From: an uncultured bacterium
GTDB lineage: Bacteria; Planctomycetota; UBA8108; UBA1146
Length of the DNA stretch: 64,000 nucleotides
Direction: 5' to 3'
Assembly: GCA_913056395.1 (NCBI GenBank)
Contig: CAJXMG010000009.1
Coordinates: 28,973-92,972 of the forward strand
Shown here: piece by piece, positions 43,349 through 51,491 of the stretch
How the letters are laid out: each line of letters begins with the position of its first letter
Position numbering within the stretch: position 1 is the first letter of the stretch
Notes under the pieces: generated by a model
The model's input: the letters and a program-made list of their open reading frames with translations, nothing else
The model's database searches: none
What the model was told of the DNA's origin: nothing
Program-made: the position numbers and the translations under genes

Positions 43349-45877
43349 CTATCTCAGTATGTACCCGAGATCAAACGAGAACTCTCGCGTTCTGTCTCCC
43401 GGTTCTTTCAGCAATGCTTCTGTCCAGGTCACAGCGACCGGCATTCTTTGTCCGAAGAGCGGGATGTAGAGAATGATTCCACCACCCACACCTACCCGGT
43501 AGTCATCGAGGCTGAAGTTGTCGATGTCGTCCGCAAGATTACCGAAGTCAGCAAACAAGGTTCCCCGAATATTACTGTCCACCAAGGGCCAACTGTACTC
43601 AAGAGTACCGAAGTGTCGAACAGCTCCACCGGTTTCAAATCCGTTTTCGGTAGGGCCGGCCCCTCGGTAATCAAATCCCCGCAGACTGCGTGGGCCACCC
43701 AGGTAGTAACGTTCGAAGATAGGAATGAAAGAACTGTCCCCATAAGAATCGACGACACCAAAGTTGTTTTTGAAAGCTAGGACGTGGCGGAGATTGTCAG
43801 TTTCCTCGAAAATGGTCTCGAAGAGACCAAAGCTGAATTCAACTTTGTTGAGATCCAAGTCTCCACCCAAGGCTCCTCCCATGCGGGTATAGGTGGCCTC
43901 GGTATTCCAGCCATCAACTGCACCCACATCCGGACGGAAGACTCTCTGGTCCCAGTCGAAGCGAAAGTCCAGAGCGTTGAGAGGCGTTTTTCCTTCGCTG
44001 TCAAAGATCACAGCGGGTGCACCAGCGGAAATGTTTTCGATCGTCACGGCATCACTTCGGAATCCCACTTCACCACGGATCTTCAACTCTCGGTCAAAAA
44101 GGCGTCCGAGGGTTAATCCCGCACTGTTTCGATCCTCTGTGTAGTTTTGTCGCAGAAGAACGGAACGGAAAGCTGAGACCCGCAGAGAGTTGGAAGTTCC
44201 CCTCAGATATGGTTCAAAGAACTGCAGACGGTAGCGTGAATACTCAGAGCCCGGTTGGGCTTCCAGAATCAGTTTTTGCCCTGCACCGGTGAATGAGCCT
44301 GGGAAATCCGTCAGAGAGGACGGCCAATCGGTAATGTCAAAATTGCGCTTCTCGATGGCGATATTGCCGAGGATTCCAGTACTGGTCGAGTAGCCAAATC
44401 CGAAGAGAGCCCGACCGGTGGACCCTTCTGCTATTTCGAACACCACAGGGCGATCTCCTGCGGCTTCGCTTGAATCAAAGTAGGGACGGATGCTGTTGAA
44501 GTATTGAAGTCTGTAAAGGTTGCTCAGGCTGTCCTGAATTTGGGAGGGGCTAAACTCCTCTCCTGGATAAACTTCCAGTTGACGGCGAATCACTTCGTCT
44601 TTGGTGGAGCGATTTCCCCGAATCTGGATTTCCCCAACCTGGGCTTTGGTTCCCTGTGTAATCAGATATTTAAGTGTGACGTCTTCACCTTCGAGCGGAT
44701 AGATCACTGTCGGGTCGATGGAAGCATCGATGAAGGCCTGATCGTTGAACAGCTTCCTCATCGCTTCTGCATCCTGCTTGATCAGGGTGCCGTTCCATTC
44801 ACTGCCCTCCTGAATGGTACATACGTCCCTGAGATCTGAACCTGTCAGGGTATGTTCACCGGTAAACTCAAATTCGACCTTGCCAACCTTGTAGCGCGGG
44901 CCTTCGTCGATGTCGATGACGAGTCGAAGATGCTGAAGTCCTTCGGTGTACTCCTGGCGGTTCAGCGAAACCTGGGCATCAAAATAGCCATTCAGGAAGT
45001 AATACTCGCGAATCTGATTGAGGTCTCCTTCGAGGAGTCGAGGGTCAAACTTTCCAGATTTCCCAATTCCCAAAAAGGTTCGGGGATTCAACTGCATGAT
45101 CTTGAGAATCTCCTCCGAAGAGATATTCCCTGCTCCGACAAATCCAACGGATTGAATCAAGACTTGAGGGCCTTCATCGATCTCGAAGACCACGGTCAAA
45201 TTGTTAAGGTCTCCCTCAAGGCGGTTGCCGACATTTGCGAAGGGGTAACCATCCTTGAGCAAGAGGCCACGGATCACATCGGAGTCCTCGCGTATGATCA
45301 GGGGATCATAGAGTTCATCTTCTTTAGTCTGGATCTCTCTCAGCATGACTTTATCGGAGAGGGCATCGTTTCCCTCAAAGACGACGGAGCGAACCGGTTT
45401 TCGCTCTTCCAGGCTGATCGTGATGATCACGCCCTCGGGGACACTCTGGATGACCGGTGGGGCGATGGAGACAAAATCCCCACTTCCCCAAAGACGCCGA
45501 TACTCTTCGTCGAGGGCAGCAGCGGTATAGGTCGAGCCGACCCGAAGTTTCATTCGGGTGAGCACCTCGGCTGCACCCAGACGATCCAGACCCAAAATGC
45601 GAAGTTCGGCGATACGGGAATCTTCGAGACTCTCACCAGAATCAGCCGGTTGGGCTATCACGAGCCCTTGCGAGGGGGAGAGAAGTGGTGTCAGGCAGCA
45701 CAGCGTGAGGAGGAGGAGCCTTGAAAGGAATTGGCAGGAGCGCAGAGCCGCGGGGGCCTGTCGGTTGATCTCGAGGCTGCGCGAACGCACTCCACTTTCG
45801 ATGAACACAGGATTCTCCAATTCGGGTGGGGAATCGGTCATCAAAGCGGGTTGAATACCGGAATACTCGCTGAACAT
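43349..45877 (-). CDS. bamA: Outer membrane protein assembly factor (Omp85)
   Basis: BamA folds beta-barrel proteins into the outer membrane. After a signal peptide (hydrophobic core about 50-68) come five POTRA domains (about 85-450), the last with GNRSTKDEVIRRQLEVYPGEEF, then the barrel. The conserved barrel loop motif is GGPRSLRGFDYRG (VRGF-type). At 842 residues it is the usual size. It ends in Leu-Arg, not the common aromatic residue. ATG 45877 has AGGGGAA upstream, though this gives an unusually long 47-residue leader; ATG 45841 is an alternative. Confidence 0.94.
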   Translation of the reverse strand: MFSEYSGIQPALMTDSPPELENPVFIESGVRSRSLEINRQAPAALRSCQFLSRLLLLTLCCLTPLLSPSQGLVIAQPADSGESLEDSRIAELRILGLDRLGAAEVLTRMKLRVGSTYTAAALDEEYRRLWGSGDFVSIAPPVIQSVPEGVIITISLEERKPVRSVVFEGNDALSDKVMLREIQTKEDELYDPLIIREDSDVIRGLLLKDGYPFANVGNRLEGDLNNLTVVFEIDEGPQVLIQSVGFVGAGNISSEEILKIMQLNPRTFLGIGKSGKFDPRLLEGDLNQIREYYFLNGYFDAQVSLNRQEYTEGLQHLRLVIDIDEGPRYKVGKVEFEFTGEHTLTGSDLRDVCTIQEGSEWNGTLIKQDAEAMRKLFNDQAFIDASIDPTVIYPLEGEDVTLKYLITQGTKAQVGEIQIRGNRSTKDEVIRRQLEVYPGEEFSPSQIQDSLSNLYRLQYFNSIRPYFDSSEAAGDRPVVFEIAEGSTGRALFGFGYSTSTGILGNIAIEKRNFDITDWPSSLTDFPGSFTGAGQKLILEAQPGSEYSRYRLQFFEPYLRGTSNSLRVSAFRSVLLRQNYTEDRNSAGLTLGRLFDRELKIRGEVGFRSDAVTIENISAGAPAVIFDSEGKTPLNALDFRFDWDQRVFRPDVGAVDGWNTEATYTRMGGALGGDLDLNKVEFSFGLFETIFEETDNLRHVLAFKNNFGVVDSYGDSSFIPIFERYYLGGPRSLRGFDYRGAGPTENGFETGGAVRHFGTLEYSWPLVDSNIRGTLFADFGNLADDIDNFSLDDYRVGVGGGIILYIPLFGQRMPVAVTWTEALLKEPGDRTREFSFDLGYILR

Positions 45878-46076
45878 TTCCCCTGTGATTGGTTATCGAG
45901 GGCACAGGAGGGCCTGTCAACCTGTGAGAGCGTCCAATCCGTGGACAGATCGTGTTCCACAAGGTCCCAAATCGGAACACATGTCGTCAAGACCCCCGAA
46001 ATGGGGCGATTGTGGACGGGCACAGCCTTTGCCAATGTTCTCCCGAATCGAACCCGTTTTAGTTGGGAGATCCGAC

Positions 46077-46550
46077 ATGAGACCCGTCAGTAACACCCAA
46101 AATCAGAGCCGTTTGGTGACCATCGATGAGGCCAACAAGATGTTGCCCCTGATTCAGAATGTGGTGGAAGACATCGTCCGAATTTGGGATTGCATCATTC
46201 AAAAACGGACCGAATTGGAATGTCTCGAGAAGAACGCGACCCGCGAGGAGGTGTCCGTACTTCAGTTGACCGCCCAGGATCTCAAGCAGGAACTGAACGG
46301 ATTCATCGATCGAATCAATGGGTACATTCGTGAGATCGAGGAGTTGGGCTGTTTCGTACAGGAGTTCAAGAGGGGGGTGATCAACTTCCCGACACTGTAC
46401 GTGGGAAGAAAAGTCTTTCTTTGCTGGCGCCCCGGTGACGAAGAGGTGAGGTACTGGCACGAGCTGGACGAGTCTTTCACCGAGCGTACGCCGATCCGTG
46501 ACTTCAGGGATTTCTTCTTCCAGAGAGTCGACGACTCTCTGGGTGATTAG
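46077..46550 (+). CDS. DUF2203-family protein
   Basis: This 157-residue protein begins RLVTIDEANKMLPLIQNVV, has a helical middle that could form a coiled coil, and ends with the family signature FLCWRPGDEEVRYWHELDESFTERTPI. DUF2203 proteins are widespread in Gram-positive and other bacteria and have no established function. I chose ATG 46077 with GGGAG upstream; the frame continues back into the divergent promoter region of bamA but without family similarity. It converges on yebC. Confidence 0.85.
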   Translation: MRPVSNTQNQSRLVTIDEANKMLPLIQNVVEDIVRIWDCIIQKRTELECLEKNATREEVSVLQLTAQDLKQELNGFIDRINGYIREIEELGCFVQEFKRGVINFPTLYVGRKVFLCWRPGDEEVRYWHELDESFTERTPIRDFRDFFFQRVDDSLGD

Positions 46551-46552
46551 AA

Positions 46553-47305
46553 CTAACCGGAGAGCTTTTCGAGCATCTCCGGTGAGATGTCCAAATTGGT
46601 GTGTACATTTTGAACGTCATCGTTGTCCTCAACTTCCGCAATGAAGTTGAGGACTTTGGTGGCGGTTTTTTCATCCTCGATGGTGACCGTGCTGGTAGGG
46701 ATTCGGGTCACTTCTGCGTAACTCGGTTCCAGATTTGCACCGGCGATGGCCTGTCGTACCGCAGTGAACTGGGCAGGAGTGGTCAACACCTGAAGATGAC
46801 CCTCCTCGACTTTCACATCGTCTGCTCCCGCATCCAGAGCCAATTCCAGCAGATCATCCTCGGAGATGGAATCGGTGGGTAGTTCGATCACGCCCCGGGT
46901 TTCAAACATCCAGGAGACGGAGCCGGGGCTTCCCAGCTGCCCGCCTTTTTTATCAAAGATTTTACGAAGCTCACTTGCCGTACGGTTTTTGTTGTCGGTG
47001 AGAATGTCGATCATCAGTGCCACCTGGCCTGGTGAGTATCCTTCGTAGACCAATTCCGAGATGGCGTCCGATGCCAATTCGCCGGTTCCCTTTTTGATAG
47101 CACGGTCGATATTGTCATTGGGCATATTGGCGGCTTTGGCTTTGTCGACCACCAACTTCAGGTGAGGGTTCCCATTCACATCCCCGCCGCCGTCCCGGGC
47201 CGCAACCGTGATCAACTTGGCAAGTTTGCTGAAAATCTTGCCGCGCTTGGCGTCATTGGCGGCTTTCTTGTGCTTGATCCCAGCCCATTTGGAATGTCCT
47301 GCCAC
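46553..47305 (-). CDS. yebC: YebC/PmpR family transcription or translation factor
   Basis: YebC proteins bind DNA or the ribosome; recent work links some to relieving stalls at proline-rich sequences. At 250 residues it has the family start AGHSKWAGIKHKKAANDAKRGKIF, then GNPHLKLVVDKAKAANMPNDNIDRAIKK and YEGYSPGQVALMIDILTDNKNRT. All three domains are present. It converges on the DUF2203 gene, with a 2-bp gap, and is preceded by the H1-tail gene. Confidence 0.96.
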   Translation of the reverse strand: MAGHSKWAGIKHKKAANDAKRGKIFSKLAKLITVAARDGGGDVNGNPHLKLVVDKAKAANMPNDNIDRAIKKGTGELASDAISELVYEGYSPGQVALMIDILTDNKNRTASELRKIFDKKGGQLGSPGSVSWMFETRGVIELPTDSISEDDLLELALDAGADDVKVEEGHLQVLTTPAQFTAVRQAIAGANLEPSYAEVTRIPTSTVTIEDEKTATKVLNFIAEVEDNDDVQNVHTNLDISPEMLEKLSG

Positions 47306-47363
47306 GATCGAATCCCTTCTTCACCAGGGGAGGATTGCGTCTGTTTCCTGAGCGCAATTCTGA

Positions 47364-48518
47364 CTAGCGAGTTTTCTTCTTGCTGGTCTTTTTCTTCGCT
47401 ACTTTTTTGGCGGCCTTCTTGGCTACTTTTTTCGTTGCCTTTTTCTTGGTGGTCTTTTTAACCGCTTTTTTAGCAACCTTTTTCTTGGTGGTCTTTTTGA
47501 CCGCTTTTTTAGCAACCTTTTTCTTGGTCACTTTCTTTTTGGCGGTTGTCTTTTTCTTTGCAGCAGCGGCCTTCTTCTTGGCGGCTGCCTTTTTCTTATC
47601 AGCAGCGGCTTTCTTCTTTGCGGCGGCGGCCTTCTTCTTGTCGTCTGCGGCCTTTTTCTTCGCTGCAGCAGCTTTCTTTTTGGCTACCTCAGCGGCTTTC
47701 TTTGCAGCAGCAGCCTTCTTTTCTGCAGCAGCTTTCTTCTTCGCTTCGGCAGCGGCTTTTTTCTCCGCAGCTGCGATCTTTGCTGCTTCCTTACGAGCTG
47801 CTTCAGCCGCCTTTTTAGCGGCCAGTTTTTCCGCTTCCAGTTTCTTCTTTTTTGCCAACTCGATGGCCGGGTCAGGATGGCGGAAAGCCTCGTCATGCAG
47901 TGCCATCACCGCGTGGACCAGAGGGACCTCTCCCAACTCTTCGTAAAGATCTTTCTGTCTTTGCGTCGAAGTTTTCGATTCAGAAAGCAATCCAGCCCGA
48001 ATCAATCCACCCTGAGCCCAGTTCTCCATGGGAATGACCGGTTGCTCCTTGATTGCTGCCAGAACAAGAAGTTTGCAAAGGTCTGGCAGTTCAGGTGAGC
48101 GTTTGAAAAACTCACGAGTTTCGGGAAGCGTGTTTTCGCGAATAAACTCGAGGCTGACCTGATGGCGACGTTCATAGAGGGTGGAAAGCATTTCCTTGAT
48201 CTGTACCGCAAGCTCCAGTGGGTCTTCCGCTTTGGGAAAGTTTTCAGCGACCTCTGAGGCGGAGGAGATCCGGATCTCGTTCCAGTCGACAAACTGGGTT
48301 CTGAGAAGGTCCCAGGATTTGAGGACTTCCTTGAGGGGCATTTTTGAGGTCAGGGCACCCAGCATCAGGGTGTCGAGGGCATCCAGATCCTGAATCTCCT
48401 TCAGAGTTGGATTCTTGGAATAGGCCTCTTTGACGATGGAGGCGAGGGAGATCTTCCCTTTACCGGAACCTTTGGAAGAGGCGTTCTTTTTGTTGGTGGC
48501 TGCGGTTTTGGCCGCCAT
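47364..48518 (-). CDS. HhH-GPD-like domain protein with a histone H1-like lysine/alanine tail
   Basis: A 384-residue protein in two parts. Residues about 25-215 look helical and resemble the endonuclease III (HhH-GPD) fold: FVDWNEIRISSASEVA, LYERRHQVSLEFIREN, then ELPDLCKLLVLAAIKEQPVIPM, where the catalytic Lys/Asp hairpin and the Fe-S Cys cluster are missing. Residues about 220-384 are almost all Lys and Ala, with KKKVAKKAVKKTT repeated, like eukaryotic linker histone or bacterial H1-like proteins, ending KKTR. It probably binds DNA non-specifically through the tail. The glycosylase-like fold is inference from pattern. Confidence 0.75.
   Translation of the reverse strand: MAAKTAATNKKNASSKGSGKGKISLASIVKEAYSKNPTLKEIQDLDALDTLMLGALTSKMPLKEVLKSWDLLRTQFVDWNEIRISSASEVAENFPKAEDPLELAVQIKEMLSTLYERRHQVSLEFIRENTLPETREFFKRSPELPDLCKLLVLAAIKEQPVIPMENWAQGGLIRAGLLSESKTSTQRQKDLYEELGEVPLVHAVMALHDEAFRHPDPAIELAKKKKLEAEKLAAKKAAEAARKEAAKIAAAEKKAAAEAKKKAAAEKKAAAAKKAAEVAKKKAAAAKKKAADDKKKAAAAKKKAAADKKKAAAKKKAAAAKKKTTAKKKVTKKKVAKKAVKKTTKKKVAKKAVKKTTKKKATKKVAKKAAKKVAKKKTSKKKTR
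47441..47528 (-). repeat. 39-bp tandem repeat inside the H1-like tail gene
   Basis: Two nearly identical direct copies of a 39-bp unit encode KKKVAKKAVKKTT twice. Only one or two bases differ. The whole tail-coding region (about 47365-47860) is low complexity, so its length may vary between strains. The reading frame on the other strand here is an artefact of AAA/AAG codons. Confidence 0.8.
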
Positions 48519-48664
48519 CGGCTTTCCTTCCTCTTGGGAGGGTTTTACAGCGCTTGTCAGCGATTCTGAAGGGCCCTAAGCGTGTCTGCCTGAGCCAAAA
48601 TCGCCCAGGAAGCCCTTCCGTCAGGATTCTAAGGGGGCCAATGCTTCCGGGCAATGGACGCTGA

Positions 48665-49495
48665 TCATTCGACCTGCTGGGAGTCCAAGTTTTTTTGCTT
48701 TTCGGCCCTCTTGGCAGACTCTCCCAGGAAACCCCTGTGATGGGCGATCAACTCTGCAGAGATGGATATGGCGATCTCTTCAGGAGATCTCGATCCGATG
48801 GGGAGCCCCACAGGAGAGCGTACTCTGGAGAGATCTTCTTCGGGGATGCCCTGCTCTCTCAGGTGCTTGAGGATCGCTCCCGCCTTGCCACGACTACCGA
48901 TGAGGCCGACGTAACCGGCGGGGGTGGCGAGTGCACGGGAGAGCGCAAGTTCGTCGTGCTGGTGACCCCGTGTGACGACGACAACCGCACAATTGGCACT
49001 GATCTCGAAATCATCGAGACATTTCTCGAAGGGGGAGCAGTGTACTTCGGTCGTGGGTGCGAAGTATTGGGGAGCCGCAAAGTCTTCACGGTCGTCGATG
49101 ACAGTGATGCGCCACTGAAGAGTCTGAAGCACGTTTTCAAGTGCTCTGGAAACGTGTCCTGCTCCGAGAATGAGGACCCAGGGAGTCCCGACAGGTTCGA
49201 TGTACACTTCGAATTCTCCTCCACAAAGCAGACCGGTTTCAGCGACGGTCGCTGCGGTCAGGCGATGTTTTTCACGGCGGGGTGTCCCGGTAGCCATCAC
49301 TTCCATGGCACTTCGCCAAACATCGGACTCGCTACAGCCTCCACCGACGGTACCCACGGTGCTGCCATCGTCACGAATCAGCATTCTTGCCCCATCTTTG
49401 CCAGGGGTTGAGCCCACGGTCGAAATAATGGTGGCCAACGCTCCACGGCGCCCCGTCTCCAGCAGTCTGATCGTCTCCTGAAATACGTCCAGCAC
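48665..49495 (-). CDS. XdhC/CoxI family protein
   Basis: A maturation or cofactor-delivery factor for molybdenum hydroxylases: XdhC-type proteins hold sulfurated molybdenum cofactor. The N-terminal domain has ATIISTVGSTPGKDGARMLI and TVGGGCSESDVW; the C-terminal Rossmann domain has VLILGAGHVSRAL, VVVTRGHQHDELAL and GLIGSRGKAG with SPVGLPIGSRSPEEIAISI. I chose GTG 49495, with AAAGGTGA seven bases upstream, giving the usual length of 276; the frame extends to 49801 but the extra part is unlike the family. No hydroxylase subunit gene is in the window. It is divergent from the diguanylate cyclase. Confidence 0.9.
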   Translation of the reverse strand: MLDVFQETIRLLETGRRGALATIISTVGSTPGKDGARMLIRDDGSTVGTVGGGCSESDVWRSAMEVMATGTPRREKHRLTAATVAETGLLCGGEFEVYIEPVGTPWVLILGAGHVSRALENVLQTLQWRITVIDDREDFAAPQYFAPTTEVHCSPFEKCLDDFEISANCAVVVVTRGHQHDELALSRALATPAGYVGLIGSRGKAGAILKHLREQGIPEEDLSRVRSPVGLPIGSRSPEEIAISISAELIAHHRGFLGESAKRAEKQKNLDSQQVE

Positions 49496-49649
49496 CGTTA
49501 AATCACCTTTCTCGACCTTTAGATCACCCTCCGAAAATAGCAGTGGAGTGGCCGCAGTGCCACCTGAGCGGCCCAAATTGGGATTCCGTGATATCTTTAT
49601 CTGCGGGTGATGTGGCCCGTTGGACCTGTATTTGGAAAGACGGAGGCCG

Positions 49650-51056
49650 ATGTCCCGTTCAGCGACTCCCAGTCGATTCAGCGAGTGGCCATTACCACCT
49701 GATCCTGGCGAATCACGATTGTTGCTGGATCTTTTTCCTGATCCTCTGATTGTTGCGAGAGGCCCTGCACGAAAACTGTTGTCCGTCAATCGAGCCTTCA
49801 TGGAATTGGTCGGTGTCGATGATCACGGCGATTTGCGGGACGTTCCGCTGACTCACTGGATTCACGAAGACGATCGCCATCGACTGTTGTCGTTGGGCGG
49901 GGATGGAGAATCAGATCCGGTCCCCATCATGGTTCAATTGCGTGACGGCGATTCATGGCAGTCGGTGGCACTGATGGGCGGTAGAAGGCTGAGCCCCCGT
50001 GGTGAAGAGCGGTGGGTGTACCGTCTCAAGATTCTTGAGGAGAGTGGAATAGGCCTTGAGAAGCAAATGCGAGAACAACGCAAAAGGGCTTCAGAGGCTG
50101 TGCGAACTTCTTTGCGCATCTTTCATCTGACAGAAAAAATTCGAATGGCTCCACGTCTCTCGGCGATGCTAATCGGCGTCAAGGACGAAGCCGAGTTCTA
50201 TGAAAGAGCGGGGCGATTGCTCAGCTCTGAAGGGCTCGGTTATCGGGGGGTCAGCTTTTGGCAAATGGCTGGTGATCAGAAGGAACTGATCTGGTCTGAA
50301 AATGATTCGTGTGAGATCGACTTGGAAGCGGGTGAATCGACGAGATCCCTTCCCCTGGTTACGGGGAGCGGTCGTGTGGATCGTGTTTTGGAGCTGCAAA
50401 TTGATAATCGGGAGCTCCAATTGTTGCGCGAGGCTCCGCTATTGATGGAGTGGCATGAGGAAGTTCTTGGCACGATTGCTGAGGTGCTTGCCCTGACACT
50501 TGAAAACCTCAAGTTGCATGCTCAACTGGAAGCCCAGGCTCTGCTGGATCCCCTGACTGGGGTTTCCAACCGACTTTATCTGACAGGACAATTGGAAAAG
50601 GAAGTGGTGCGCTCGCGCCGTGATCAACAGCCTTTGGGTCTGCTCTTTACCGATCTGGATGGCTTCAAGCAGGTCAATGATGTCCTCGGTCACATGAAAG
50701 GGGACGAGTTGCTGATTGAGGTCAGCCAGTTCCTCCAGAACCATTTCCGCGAAAGTGATCATTTGTGTCGCTACGGTGGTGACGAGTTCGTCGTGATCAT
50801 GCCAGGTTCCGCCCTCGAAGACATCCGGGCAAAGGCAGAAGACCTGTTGTCAGCATTTCGAGATCACTCATTCTTGAATGGAGAGACGAGTCAGGCGGGG
50901 AAAGTGTCCCTCTCCCTGGGTATCACCCAACTGCGAGATGGAATGAATGGAGCAGAGCTGTTGGATGAAGCAGACAAGGCTCTCTACGAGGCGAAACGCA
51001 AGGGCAAGGACCAGCTGGTGGTCGTCAAACCTCAAGGGTCAAACTCAGAGGATTAG
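49650..51056 (+). CDS. PAS-GAF-GGDEF diguanylate cyclase
   Basis: It makes c-di-GMP from two GTP. Residues about 25-130 look like a PAS sensor (FPDPLIVARGPARKLLSVNRAF), about 150-285 like a GAF domain, then a coiled linker and a GGDEF domain starting DPLTGVSNRLYLTGQLEKEV. The catalytic motif YGGDEFVV is intact (Gly376-Phe380), and RESD (367-370) five residues ahead gives an inhibitory I-site. No membrane helix is seen, so it is a soluble sensor. I chose ATG 49650 with GGAGG upstream; an in-frame ATG at 49620 is possible. The ligand of PAS or GAF is unknown. Confidence 0.9.
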   Translation: MSRSATPSRFSEWPLPPDPGESRLLLDLFPDPLIVARGPARKLLSVNRAFMELVGVDDHGDLRDVPLTHWIHEDDRHRLLSLGGDGESDPVPIMVQLRDGDSWQSVALMGGRRLSPRGEERWVYRLKILEESGIGLEKQMREQRKRASEAVRTSLRIFHLTEKIRMAPRLSAMLIGVKDEAEFYERAGRLLSSEGLGYRGVSFWQMAGDQKELIWSENDSCEIDLEAGESTRSLPLVTGSGRVDRVLELQIDNRELQLLREAPLLMEWHEEVLGTIAEVLALTLENLKLHAQLEAQALLDPLTGVSNRLYLTGQLEKEVVRSRRDQQPLGLLFTDLDGFKQVNDVLGHMKGDELLIEVSQFLQNHFRESDHLCRYGGDEFVVIMPGSALEDIRAKAEDLLSAFRDHSFLNGETSQAGKVSLSLGITQLRDGMNGAELLDEADKALYEAKRKGKDQLVVVKPQGSNSED

Positions 51057-51074
51057 GCACCACGGGATTTGAGG

Positions 51075-51488
51075 TCAGGCCTGATCTTCCGAATCTGCAG
51101 ATTCTGCCTGGTCCCGTGATTCCCTTTCACGGGCCGCCTCTTCGTCCGCTTCACGGGCGAGGCGAATCTTTTCTTCGATATCCTGGGTTTTCTGAAAACT
51201 GTCATCGAGGATGAATCTCAGAATGGGAGTTTCACGCAGGCGTACCCTGTTGCGCAGGAGAGATTGAATCTTCCCGCGTGCGGCTTCCAGACCTCTCAGG
51301 GAAGTGCGCTGTTCACCTTCGCTTCCAAGGATGGAAACAAAGACTTTGCACTCCTTCAGATCCTCCGTCGGTTCCGCGCCCAGGACAGAAACGAAACCGA
51401 TCCGGGGGTCCTTGAGCTCTCCCTGAAGAATCAGGGAGATCTCTTCCTTGATGAGGCTGGCCAGTCTTGCCTTGCGGATCGGTCTCAT
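51075..51488 (-). CDS. rbfA: Ribosome-binding factor A
   Basis: RbfA is a KH-fold factor for late 30S maturation. Its 137 residues include SLIKEEISLILQGELKDPRIGFVSV and the segment TEDLKECKVFVSILGSEGE, then RLRETPILRFILDDSFQ near the C-terminus, followed by a Glu/Arg-rich tail. It lies 3 bp after infB, the standard nusA-infB-rbfA order. It converges on the diguanylate cyclase. Confidence 0.94.
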   Translation of the reverse strand: MRPIRKARLASLIKEEISLILQGELKDPRIGFVSVLGAEPTEDLKECKVFVSILGSEGEQRTSLRGLEAARGKIQSLLRNRVRLRETPILRFILDDSFQKTQDIEEKIRLAREADEEAARERESRDQAESADSEDQA

Positions 51489-51491
51489 CGC

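Noticed and set aside
44852-45724. 290-residue open frame on the plus strand
   Set aside because: It lies wholly opposite the POTRA part of bamA and has no ribosome binding site or family similarity.
47380-47946. 188-residue Phe/Ala-rich open frame resembling a membrane protein
   Set aside because: It is the complement of the AAA/AAG and GCT/GCC codons of the Lys/Ala tail of the H1-like gene, an artefact of base composition.
48665-49801. Long form of the xdhC gene
   Set aside because: The first 100 residues are unlike the family and cover the divergent promoter of the diguanylate cyclase. GTG 49495 has a strong ribosome binding site and gives the standard length.
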